DNA from: an uncultured Eubacterium sp.
Lineage (GTDB): Bacteria > Bacillota > Clostridia > Oscillospirales > Acutalibacteraceae
NCBI GenBank assembly: GCA_934512155.1
Contig: CAKSWS010000041.1
Location: 1 to 12,282, forward strand
Direction: 5' to 3'
Length of the DNA: 12,282 nucleotides
Each line of letters begins with the position of its first letter. The stretch's first letter is position 1. The notes under the pieces were generated by a model that saw nothing but the letters and a program-made list of their open reading frames with translations, made no database searches and was not told the DNA's origin. The position numbers and the translations under genes are program-made. Of the stretch, positions 1-5,853 are shown piece by piece.

Positions 1-76
1 TGCCACGCAGTGGCAGAGGGGACGGGCTCCGGTTCGGAGGTGGGTTGCGAAGCAACTCGGAGGGATTCCTGCAAGC
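1..76 (-). repeat. Short modular hairpin repeat (minus orientation)
   Basis: A string of short perfect hairpins: TGCCAC/GTGGCA (1-15), CTCCG/CGGAG around 29-41 and GTTGC/GCAAC around 45-57. The segment ends with GGATTCCTGCAAG (63-75). Near-identical copies of that edge motif lie at 7594-7606 and 9124-9136. Read on the minus strand the order is edge motif, AATCCCTCC, variable hairpin, CCACC, second hairpin, which is the same design as the other small repeats in this window. No coding signal is seen. It is probably a non-autonomous interspersed element; its left end lies at or beyond the window edge. Confidence 0.6.
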
Positions 77-93
77 CGAACAATATTTAACTG

Positions 94-140
94 AATCCCC
101 CTGTCATCTTCGATGACATCCCCCTTTAACAAGGAGGACT
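94..140 (+). repeat. Short modular hairpin repeat (plus orientation)
   Basis: AATCCCCC (94-101) is followed by a perfect hairpin TGTCATC-TTC-GATGACA (102-118) and then the pyrimidine/purine palindrome TCCCCCTTTAACAAGGAGGA (119-138). The last 27 bases closely match 7621-7648. The element ends about 27 bp beyond the 3' end of sleB, so on the minus strand its hairpins could also slow or end transcription of that operon. No classical T-tract terminator is visible here. Confidence 0.65.
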
Positions 141-166
141 AACTTAGAGGGGCTTTTATCCGCCGG

Positions 167-880
167 CTATTTACAAAACTTATGATTTCCTATAACCGTA
201 ATAACCGGTCGGGAATGCATAAAGCTGTCGTTTGTTTTGGAAGCATTAAAATAATAAATTGCACCGCCGGATGGGTCCCAACCGTTAAGAGCGTCCCGTG
301 CGGCTTTTTTTGAGCTTTCTGCTACAGGCTGATACCAGTTACTGTCGTTTACACAAGAAAAAGCTCCGTTTTGATACACAACGCCGCTTATTGAATCGGG
401 AAAAGAGGGATGAGCCACACGGTTTAAAATAACTGCACCAACAGCCACCTGACCTTCATAGCTTTCGCCCCTTGCCTCTGCTGAAATAACCTTTGCAAGC
501 AGCTCTACATCTGCATTTGAATAACCTGTTGAATTAGAAGAAGAGCCGCCGCTTAACCCTAAATAAAGAAGAGTTTTACTGCCGGCAATACCGTCTGCCG
601 TAATGCCTACGCTTTTTTGAAAATTTCTTACAGCCGATTGTGTGGCAGTGCCGTAAACTCCGTCTACACTGCCTGAATATTTCCCCAAATCTTTTAATTT
701 TTGCTGAATTTTTTTTACCTCGTCCCCTGTTGAACCGTATTTTGACAAGGCATAAATCGAATTATTGTTTTCCTTTTCCACAATAGTATAAGCAATAAAG
801 CCGGAAACGCCGGCACAAACAACTATTGCAAAAGAAATTAAAAATATATAAAAATTACGAAACGCTTTATAAACTGTCAT
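167..880 (-). CDS. sleB: Spore cortex-lytic enzyme, SleB family
   Basis: Encodes a 237-residue secreted or membrane-anchored wall hydrolase. Residues about 9-31 form one hydrophobic segment (uncleaved anchor or signal). Residues about 47-108 are a peptidoglycan-binding domain of the PG_binding_1 type (GDEVKKIQQKL, DGVYGTATQSAVRNFQ, TADGIAG). Residues about 123-237 are the SleB/CwlJ hydrolase domain, with the expected catalytic Glu135 in VISAEARGE and the following GQVAVGAVILNR. In known sporeformers SleB is made in the forespore and degrades cortex peptidoglycan at germination as a lytic transglycosylase. The domain order matches SleB and differs from CwlJ, which lacks the binding domain. No YpeB partner is adjacent; the neighbour 11 bp upstream is an unrelated small membrane protein. 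The ATG is preceded by AGGAGAG at good spacing; the stop is TAG. Some SleB-like proteins in clostridia act in vegetative wall turnover, so the spore role is family knowledge rather than proof. Confidence 0.9.
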   Translation of the reverse strand: MTVYKAFRNFYIFLISFAIVVCAGVSGFIAYTIVEKENNNSIYALSKYGSTGDEVKKIQQKLKDLGKYSGSVDGVYGTATQSAVRNFQKSVGITADGIAGSKTLLYLGLSGGSSSNSTGYSNADVELLAKVISAEARGESYEGQVAVGAVILNRVAHPSFPDSISGVVYQNGAFSCVNDSNWYQPVAESSKKAARDALNGWDPSGGAIYYFNASKTNDSFMHSRPVITVIGNHKFCK

Positions 881-891
881 TTAGAACTCTC

Positions 892-1158
892 CTAACCGAA
901 AAATGTAAGCAAATAAGTTATTGCCACCCCTGCCCCTGCACAAAGCAGACTTTGCACCGTTATATATGCTATTTCCTTTTTTGTTTTTCTGGTTTTAGGC
1001 GGCTTTTGGACTGTATTTGAAAGAATTTCAGCCTCTTTTTTTAATTTTGCCCTGTCTGTTTTGCTGTATTCCGGTTTAACGAAAAAAATTATTTTTTCAA
1101 AATAAGGATTGTCTGTGTTTGTAACCTCAAGCACCTGCCTGTTTACACCTTTAATCAT
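892..1158 (-). CDS. Small conserved-looking membrane protein upstream of sleB
   Basis: An 88-residue protein that I cannot assign to a named family. Residues 1-50 look like a compact folded domain (MIKGVNRQVLEV, then PYFEKIIFFVKPEY, then a charged helix to about 48). A short basic linker (52-61) and one C-terminal membrane helix (about 63-86) ending in TFFG follow. This suggests a tail-anchored protein with a cytoplasmic N-terminus. It has a clear AAAGGA ribosome binding site and an ATG start, and its TAG stop lies 11 bp before sleB, so the two are almost certainly co-transcribed. By position it may serve spore formation or germination, but nothing in the sequence shows a biochemical function. 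Confidence 0.8.
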   Translation of the reverse strand: MIKGVNRQVLEVTNTDNPYFEKIIFFVKPEYSKTDRAKLKKEAEILSNTVQKPPKTRKTKKEIAYITVQSLLCAGAGVAITYLLTFFG

Positions 1159-1198
1159 TGCAAAAAAATCCTTTCAAAATTCTTGTGATTTATACAAA

Positions 1199-1229
1199 TA
1201 GTGTAGGATTTTTAAGGCAAAAATATTCA
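1199..1229 (-). promoter_or_regulatory. Candidate forespore (sigmaG/sigmaF-like) promoter for the sleB operon
   Basis: Read on the minus strand, TGAATA (1224-1229) is followed after 18 bp by TACACTA (1199-1205). The known sigmaG consensus is TGAATA, 17-18 bp, CATACTA, so the -35 is exact and the -10 matches 5 of 7. The expected start near 1190 gives a leader of about 30 nt before the small membrane protein gene. This fits SleB genes being forespore-expressed. The DNA is AT-rich, so chance matches are possible; no better sigmaA pair was found in this leader. Confidence 0.45.
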
Positions 1230-1317
1230 ATTTTTTCAAATATAAATTTTGGTTATTTTTACATCAAATTTACCCTTGACAAGGTTCTGTAATAACAAAA
1301 TGTATATTATCTTCCAC

Positions 1318-1449
1318 TGTGGAAAATGTGGAAAACTATGTGGAAAATGTTTAAAACTATGCATAAATATGGCTATATTATGGGAAAATTCATTGTTGAA
1401 AAGTTAAAAAGGGGCAGTTTTCATAAATTTACACCGAGTTTTCAACAAT
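1318..1449 (+). promoter_or_regulatory. Cluster of DnaA-box-like 9-mers in the divergent intergenic region
   Basis: TGTGGAAAA occurs three times on the plus strand (1318-1326, 1327-1335, 1339-1347), each one mismatch from the DnaA consensus TGTGNATAA. A decayed copy TGTTTAAAA follows (1348-1356), giving about two 21-bp tandem units. TGTTGAAAA (1394-1402) and its inverse TTTTCAACA (1439-1447) are further weak boxes and form an 11-bp perfect inverted repeat (1392-1402 with 1439-1449). Very AT-rich DNA follows up to about 1510. Such clusters are typical of origins or DnaA-regulated promoters in Firmicutes, but no dnaA, dnaN, rpmH or parAB gene is in view. It lies within the 409-bp gene-free stretch 1159-1567. 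Confidence 0.4.
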
Positions 1450-1483
1450 TTGTAAAGTTACAAATTATTACAAAATATTTTGT
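1447..1483. promoter_or_regulatory. Two adjacent palindromes upstream of the glycosylase promoter
   Basis: A perfect palindrome with 9-bp arms, AATTTGTAA-AG-TTACAAATT (1447-1466), is followed three bases later by the perfect 14-bp palindrome ACAAAATATTTTGT (1470-1483). They end 40 bp before the extended -10 at 1523-1531, a position suited to an operator or activator site. I recognise no specific regulator consensus; there is no central CG as in a CcpA cre site. No T-tract follows, so a terminator is unlikely. Confidence 0.4.
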
Positions 1484-1522
1484 GTATTTTGCTATTTTTT
1501 ATTTTATTCTTGACAAAGAATG

Positions 1523-1531
1523 TGGTATAAT
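1523..1531 (+). promoter_or_regulatory. Extended -10 promoter for the ogg-rsmE operon
   Basis: TGGTATAAT (1523-1531) is a perfect extended -10 element. The region 17 bp upstream (near 1503-1508) is a poor -35, as is usual for extended -10 promoters. A TTGACA at 1510-1515 lies only 10 bp away and cannot pair with it. The start would fall near 1538, leaving about 30 nt before the ATG at 1568. Confidence 0.6.
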
Positions 1532-1567
1532 TTTAACTGTAAATACAACAAAGGAATTATACAAACA

Positions 1568-2392
1568 ATGATAATTAAAACAAGCGGAAAAGATTTGATT
1601 TTGCAGGATGTAAAATGCCTTTCTTTGCCCCTTACATTAGACTGCGGACAGTGCTTTAGATGGAAGGAGCAGGCAGACGGCTCTTGGAGCGGTGTGGCAA
1701 TGGGAAAATTTTTAAATATAAAACAAACAGGTGAAAATGAATTTTTGCTAAAAAACACATCAAAAAACGATTTTGAAAGCATTTGGCGCAATTATTTTGA
1801 TTTAGACAGAGATTACACCGCTGTTTGCAAAAAGCTGAAAGAAGACCCGCTTATAAAATCCACTATTGACGAATATTACGGAATTCGCATATTAAATCAA
1901 GATTCATTTGAAGCGTTGTTTTCTTTTGTTATAAGCCAGCAAAACAACATAAAGCGAATTAAAGGCATTATTAACAGACTGTGTGAAGAGTACGGCAAAG
2001 AAATTTGCCCGGGAGAACACGAATTTCCAAGCCCGAAAACCCTTTCTGCCCTGAGTGTGGAAGATTTTGAAGCGTTAGGCACAGGCTACAGAGCAAAATA
2101 TTTAAAAAAACTTGCCGACGATGCGGCGGCAGGCGAAATAGATTTTGAAGCCATTAAAAAAATGCCTTTGGAGCAGGCAAAGGCAGAACTTTTAAAAATA
2201 TACGGCGTTGGAATTAAAGTGGCAAACTGCGCACTGCTGTTTGGATTTGGTTTTATAGAATGCTTTCCCGTTGACGTGTGGATGAAGCGTGTTTTGGAAT
2301 TTTACCCCAACGGTTTGCCTGAATGCTTTAAAGGCAACGAAGGAATAGCCCAACAATATCTTTTTCACTGGGCAAGAAATAATTTAAAATAA
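1568..2392 (+). CDS. ogg: 8-oxoguanine DNA glycosylase/AP lyase (Ogg family)
   Basis: A 274-residue base-excision repair enzyme that removes 8-oxoguanine and nicks the abasic site. The N-terminal beta domain (about 1-105) carries the family motif LDCGQCFRW (24-32). The helix-hairpin-helix domain follows, with SFVISQQNNIKRI (119-131) and the HhH-GPD signature. The catalytic Lys217 lies in GVGIKVANC and Asp236 in PVDVW, equivalent to Lys249 and Asp268 of human OGG1. A 16-residue in-frame extension upstream (GTG-less ATG at 1520) is rejected because it overlaps the promoter -10; the ATG at 1568 has AAGGAA at proper spacing. It is followed 12 bp later by rsmE, so the two form an operon. The length and two-domain build match bacterial OGG1-like enzymes such as that of Clostridium acetobutylicum. 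Confidence 0.9.
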   Translation: MIIKTSGKDLILQDVKCLSLPLTLDCGQCFRWKEQADGSWSGVAMGKFLNIKQTGENEFLLKNTSKNDFESIWRNYFDLDRDYTAVCKKLKEDPLIKSTIDEYYGIRILNQDSFEALFSFVISQQNNIKRIKGIINRLCEEYGKEICPGEHEFPSPKTLSALSVEDFEALGTGYRAKYLKKLADDAAAGEIDFEAIKKMPLEQAKAELLKIYGVGIKVANCALLFGFGFIECFPVDVWMKRVLEFYPNGLPECFKGNEGIAQQYLFHWARNNLK

Positions 2393-2404
2393 AGGTGCAA
2401 AATT

Positions 2405-3133
2405 ATGCAAAAAATGTTTGTTAACGAAATAGACGGAGATAAAGTTATTTTAAACGAAGAGCAAAGCCGCCACATTGCAAAAAGCCTGCGCATGAAGGTG
2501 GGCGACATGCTTACCCTGTGCGACGGAGCAGGCAGTGATTACGGCTGTATAATTGATGAAATAACAAAAAATTATGTTGCCCTTTCCGTTTGCTACAAGC
2601 AGGCTTCAAACAGCGAACCCGATGTTAAACTTTATCTTTACCAAGGCGTTGCAAAGGGCGATAAAAACGAAGATATTATTCAAAAATGCGTTGAACTGGG
2701 AATTTACGAAGTTACGCCGGTTTTAACCAAAAGAAGCGTTAGCCGACCTGATGAAAAGCAGGCAAAGAAAAAGCAGGCACGCTACCAAAAAATCGCCCTT
2801 GAAGCGGCACAGCAAAGCGGCAGAGGTATTGTGCCTGCAATTAATGAAATGACAGATTTTAAAACAGCCGTTTCAAATTGCAACGCCGATTTGAAAATTT
2901 TATTTTACGAGGGTGGCGGCGAAAGCCTTACAAAAATTATTGAAAATAATAAAGCCGCCCAAAGCATTGCCGTTTTTATAGGTCCCGAGGGCGGATTTGA
3001 AAAAAGCGAGGTTGAAGCCGTTTTAAACGCCGGGGGAATCAGCGCCACATTGGGAAAAAGAATTTTACGCACTCAAACGGCTCCTGTTGCAGCCACTGCG
3101 GCAATTATGCTTTTAACAGGAAATATGGATTAA
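2405..3133 (+). CDS. rsmE: 16S rRNA m3U1498 methyltransferase RsmE
   Basis: A 242-residue SPOUT-class methyltransferase that N3-methylates U1498 of 16S rRNA using S-adenosylmethionine. The N-terminal PUA-like domain (about 1-70) contains HIAKSLRMKVGD, typical of RsmE. The C-terminal knot domain has the SAM-binding signatures GPEGGF (193-198), then SEVEAV, and LGKRILRTQTA (216-226), which forms the trefoil knot. The length is standard for the family. The ribosome binding site AAAGGTG overlaps the end of the upstream glycosylase gene, consistent with co-transcription. In many Firmicutes rsmE follows prmA; here it follows ogg. Confidence 0.95.
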   Translation: MQKMFVNEIDGDKVILNEEQSRHIAKSLRMKVGDMLTLCDGAGSDYGCIIDEITKNYVALSVCYKQASNSEPDVKLYLYQGVAKGDKNEDIIQKCVELGIYEVTPVLTKRSVSRPDEKQAKKKQARYQKIALEAAQQSGRGIVPAINEMTDFKTAVSNCNADLKILFYEGGGESLTKIIENNKAAQSIAVFIGPEGGFEKSEVEAVLNAGGISATLGKRILRTQTAPVAATAAIMLLTGNMD

Positions 3134-3140
3134 ATTGACG

Positions 3141-3190
3141 AATCCCCCTGTTTTCATAAATGAAAACATTCTCCTTATTAAAGGGAAGAC
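3141..3190 (+). repeat. Short modular hairpin repeat just after rsmE
   Basis: AATCCCCC (3141-3148), then hairpin TGTTTTCA-TAAA-TGAAAACA (3149-3168), then a degenerate TTCTCCTTATTAAAGGGAAG (3169-3188). It has the same three-part design as 94-140 but a different stem sequence that keeps full pairing. It begins eight bases after the rsmE stop. Confidence 0.6.
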
Positions 3191-3274
3191 TTATATGTTA
3201 TATATTTTTTATATATTTCGCCGTAAACACGGCGGGGTTGTGCCATTCTTTCGTGTTGCAAAAGAACGGCACCA

Positions 3275-3328
3275 TAGAATCCTCCCACCGCAAGCGGTCC
3301 CCCCTCCTTTAACAAGGAGGGCACTACG
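3275..3328 (+). repeat. Small hairpin repeat inserted inside long repeat copy A
   Basis: These 54 bases replace the 6 bases 9219-9224 of the other long-repeat copy. They hold AATCCTCCC (3278-3286), hairpin ACCGC-AA-GCGGT (3287-3298), and the palindrome CCCTCCTTTAACAAGGAGGG (3302-3321). That is again the small-repeat design, so this looks like a nested insertion; a deletion in copy B is the alternative. Confidence 0.6.
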
Positions 3329-3386
3329 CAAATCAGGGGGAGTGCAACAAGTTGCAATTCCCCCTAATAACCCCCTAAACATTCGT

Positions 3387-3422
3387 AAAACCGCCACGCT
3401 TACGCATTGGCGGTTTTATTTA
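3387..3422 (+). terminator. Hairpin terminator at the end of repeat copy A
   Basis: AAAACCGCC pairs with GGCGGTTTT (stem 3387-3395 with about 3409-3417), followed by ATTT. It can act on the plus strand to end the ogg-rsmE transcript. The minus-strand version also ends in TTTTAC, so it may work both ways between convergent genes. Confidence 0.6.
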
Positions 3423-3462
3423 GCCTCCCTTGTTAAAGGGTGATTTATATCAGTTGCAAAAG

Positions 3463-3496
3463 AAGCTCTTTTAATAAAAAGGGCTTTTTTATTTTT
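3463..3496 (+). terminator. Intrinsic, probably bidirectional terminator between rsmE and the exporter gene
   Basis: AAGCTCTTTT (3463-3472), loop AATA, AAAAGGGCTT (3477-3486), then TTTTATTTTT. On the plus strand all ten pairs form, one being U-G. On the minus strand the same stem has one C-A mismatch and a shorter T run, and it starts right behind the exporter stop codon. Confidence 0.75.
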
Positions 3497-5552
3497 CCTT
3501 TTTATCTAATTTTTTACCGTAATTCATTGTGCGAAGTGAGTTTGCAATGGCAATAAGGCAAACGCCCACATCGCCGAAAACAGCAAGCCACATTGCGTTT
3601 TCATCAAAAATACCGATTGCACAGCAAATTATAATAAGCACTTTAATTGCAATACTGAAAATAATATTTTCCTTAACAATATGCATTGTTTTTTTAGAAA
3701 TTTTTCTGCCGATTGGGATTTTTGAAAGACTGTCGCCCATAATAACCACATCTGCGGCTTCAATGGCAACATCCGAGCCTATGCCGCCCATGGCAACGCC
3801 CAAATCTGCCTCTGCCAAAACGGGAGCGTCGTTTATACCGTCGCCGGTATAAAGCACAACGGCGTTGCTGTCTTTTTTAATTTCACGCATTTTAAGCACT
3901 TTTTCCTGCGGCAAAAGTTTTGCGTAATATTTATCTATTCCTGCTTTTTCGGCAACATCTTTTGCAATTAATTCTTTATCGCCTGTAAGCATATAAGTTG
4001 TGTTAATGCCTGTTGCTTTCATATCTGCAATAGCTTGCTTGCTGTCTTGCTTAATAACATCGGCAAAAACAATGTCGCCTAAAAACTCATCATCAGAGCA
4101 AAGATAAATGGCTGTGCCGATAAGTTTTGTTTCTTTAAAATCAACACCAACCTGCTTCATAAGCTTTTCGCTGCCGGCGTAATATCTTTTACCGTCCACA
4201 ACTGCCGAAACACCCATGCCTGCATAGTTTTTAGCGTCTTCAACAACATATTTTTCCGCATAATGTCCAAACGCAAGGCTTACTGATTTTGCAATAGGAT
4301 GGTCTGAAAACTTTTCGCAAGCAGCAATTAAACCCAAAAGCTCACGGTGTTCATTTTTATCTGTGCAGTGGCAATGCACACATTCACAGCTTACATATTC
4401 AAATTTACCGCTGGTAATTGTGCCTGTTTTATCAAAAACGCCAACATTGCATTTTGAAAGCATTTCAAGGTAGTTACTGCCTTTAACAAGAATACCCTGC
4501 TTTGAGCAAGTGCCGATACCGCCGAAGAAGCCCAAAGGAACAGAAATAACAATTGCGCAGGGGCAGGAAACAACAAGTGCGGAAAGACCTCTGTATGCCC
4601 ACTCGCTCCAACTTTGCTTAAAGAAAAGAGGAGGCACAATTATAATAATCAATGCAATAAGGCAAACGATTGGTGTGTAAACCTTTGCAAAACGTGAAAT
4701 AAATTTTTCAGTAACGCTTTTCTTTTCATTCGATTCCTCAACCATTTTAAGAATTTTTGAAACGGTTGAATCACTGTATTCTTTTGTTGCTTTAATTGTA
4801 AGCGTGCCGTCAAGGCTTACAGAACCGGAAAGCACCTCGCTGCCCTCCACCATAGAAACAGGAATGCTTTCGCCTGTAAGTGCCGCCATATCAACTTCGG
4901 CACTGCCGTTTACAACAATGCCGTCCAAATTAACTTTTTCGCCGGGTTTAACAATAAATTCATCACCAATTTTAACATCTTCCGGCTTAACCTCAACAAC
5001 CTTGCCGTCTTTTAAAACGTTAACGGATTCCGGCTTTCCCTCAAGCATATCGGTAATTGACTTTCGGCTTTTTCCAAGGGCAAGACCCTGAAGATACTCA
5101 CCTATTGTATAAAGAAATACTACGGCGCAGCCTTCCATATATTCACCGATGGCAAAAGCACCGATAGAAGCAACTGCCATTAAAAAGCATTCGTTAAAAA
5201 TATTACCTTTCATAATATTTTCAATAGCTTCCTTAACAATATCAAAACCTATAACAAGGTAGCTTATTGCAAAGCAAATAAGAGAAACGAAAGACGGAAC
5301 AGCCGGGAAAAACTTTTCAATTACAAAGCCTGCGGCAAGAAGCACGCCGCCGCAAATTATTTTAAAAAGAAATTCACCTTTGTTTTCAGCCTCATGCTCA
5401 TGGTCGTGGCCGCATCCGCAGCCGTCATCATGGTGATGGTCGTGGTCATGACCGCAACAACAATCATCATCGTAATGATGGTTATGTTCGTGTTCATGAT
5501 GATGCTCGTGTGTGCAGCATTCATCATGTTGATGTTTATGCTCTTTACTCAT
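3489..5552 (-). CDS. cadA: P1B-2 type zinc/cadmium-translocating ATPase with His-rich N-terminus
   Basis: A 687-residue heavy-metal export pump. It has all P-type ATPase landmarks: TGES (226-229), the membrane metal site CPC (330-332), the phosphorylated DKTGT (374-378), HP (418-419) and GDGINDAP (570-577). Lys637 and Asp661 (FGDVGV) in the last membrane helices match the Zn/Cd/Pb subgroup typified by ZntA. Residues 1-55 are a run of His, Cys and Asp that replaces the usual HMA (GMTCxxC) domain. A second Cys/His cluster, C389-x-C391-x2-C394-x-C396, lies just after the DKTGT loop. The ATG at 5552 is chosen because GGAGG sits about 10 nt upstream; the earlier GTG at 5561 would touch that site. 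The gene starts 5 bp after the arsR stop, and the binding site lies inside arsR, so translation is coupled. The physiological ion is probably Zn2+, judging from the regulator. Confidence 0.9.
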   Translation of the reverse strand: MSKEHKHQHDECCTHEHHHEHEHNHHYDDDCCCGHDHDHHHDDGCGCGHDHEHEAENKGEFLFKIICGGVLLAAGFVIEKFFPAVPSFVSLICFAISYLVIGFDIVKEAIENIMKGNIFNECFLMAVASIGAFAIGEYMEGCAVVFLYTIGEYLQGLALGKSRKSITDMLEGKPESVNVLKDGKVVEVKPEDVKIGDEFIVKPGEKVNLDGIVVNGSAEVDMAALTGESIPVSMVEGSEVLSGSVSLDGTLTIKATKEYSDSTVSKILKMVEESNEKKSVTEKFISRFAKVYTPIVCLIALIIIIVPPLFFKQSWSEWAYRGLSALVVSCPCAIVISVPLGFFGGIGTCSKQGILVKGSNYLEMLSKCNVGVFDKTGTITSGKFEYVSCECVHCHCTDKNEHRELLGLIAACEKFSDHPIAKSVSLAFGHYAEKYVVEDAKNYAGMGVSAVVDGKRYYAGSEKLMKQVGVDFKETKLIGTAIYLCSDDEFLGDIVFADVIKQDSKQAIADMKATGINTTYMLTGDKELIAKDVAEKAGIDKYYAKLLPQEKVLKMREIKKDSNAVVLYTGDGINDAPVLAEADLGVAMGGIGSDVAIEAADVVIMGDSLSKIPIGRKISKKTMHIVKENIIFSIAIKVLIIICCAIGIFDENAMWLAVFGDVGVCLIAIANSLRTMNYGKKLDKKEK

Positions 5553-5557
5553 ATGTA

Positions 5558-5842
5558 TCACTCCTCCAAATGTTCTATTCCGCAGTTCATTATTGTTTTT
5601 ACATGGTCATCCGCCAGGGAATAAACCATTTGCTTGCCGCACCTTGTATATTTTACAAGGTGGTTTTGCTTTAAAATTCGCAGTTGGTGGGAAACCGCCG
5701 TTTGGCTTACGCCGGTGGCAGTGGTAATTTCCGTTACATTCTGCTCTTTATCAAACAAACTGCACAGTATTTTTAACCTTGTTGAATCCGAAAATATTTT
5801 AAACAAATCGGCAAGGTCATAAACCATTTCTTCATCAAGCAA
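5558..5842 (-). CDS. ArsR/SmtB-family zinc-responsive repressor
   Basis: A winged helix-turn-helix metal sensor of about 94 residues. Core motifs are LFKIFSDSTRLKILCSL, the recognition helix TGVSQTAVSHQLRILK and the wing GKQMVYSLAD. Near the C-terminus, D-x-H-x10-H-x2-E (within ADDHVKTIM...IEHLEE) fits the alpha5 zinc site of SmtB (Asp, His, His, Glu) and CzrA. The alpha3 Cys box (ELCVCDL) of CadC and ArsR is missing. So it should bind Zn(II), perhaps Co(II), and release DNA. The start is non-ATG: TTG at 5842 has GAGGTGA at ideal distance, whereas GTG at 5851 overlaps that site; an ATG at 5827 would cut into helix 1. It is the first gene of the operon with the exporter and almost certainly represses itself through the palindrome at 5854-5879. 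Confidence 0.9.
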   Translation of the reverse strand: MLDEEMVYDLADLFKIFSDSTRLKILCSLFDKEQNVTEITTATGVSQTAVSHQLRILKQNHLVKYTRCGKQMVYSLADDHVKTIMNCGIEHLEE

Positions 5843-5853
5843 ATTATTCACCT

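Larger units (their letters stand above)
3205..3422 (+). repeat. Long interspersed repeat, copy A (interrupted)
   Basis: Shares nearly base-for-base sequence with 9150-9316. In order it contains the hairpin CGCCGT-AAAC-ACGGCG, an imperfect stem GTGCC...GGCAC around the shared CATTCTTTCG segment, a hairpin of AGGGGGA and TGCAAC/GTTGCA with TCCCCCT, and the terminal hairpin AAAACCGCC/GGCGGTTTT. Positions 3275-3328 are absent from the other copy. Both copies sit between convergent genes. No convincing protein is encoded; small open frames on both strands are by-products of the repeat. With the flanking segments this explains the 355-bp stretch 3134-3488 without a gene. Confidence 0.75.

Noticed and set aside
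1..140. Possible CRISPR array in the hairpin-rich left end
   Set aside because: There are no regularly spaced identical repeats with unique spacers; the elements vary in length, stem and orientation.
826..1020. 64-codon plus-strand frame across the sleB and small-protein genes
   Set aside because: It is antisense to two well-supported genes and has no ribosome binding site.
1276..1281. TTGACA that might start a plus-strand promoter
   Set aside because: The nearest TATATT-like hexamer is 21 bp away; no good -10 exists at 16-18 bp.
1326..1571. 81-codon open frame on the plus strand before ogg
   Set aside because: It is built on the TGTGGAAAA repeats and the promoter, has no ribosome binding site and overlaps the ogg start.
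3135..3443. Open frames on both strands in the repeat region after rsmE
   Set aside because: They lie entirely in interspersed repeats, are rich in Pro/Gly from the palindromes, and lack credible starts; the same chance peptide appears in the other repeat copy.
5394..5624. 76-codon hydrophobic frame antisense to the exporter start
   Set aside because: It is the complement of the His/Asp codons of the exporter tail, which read as Met/Val on the other strand.
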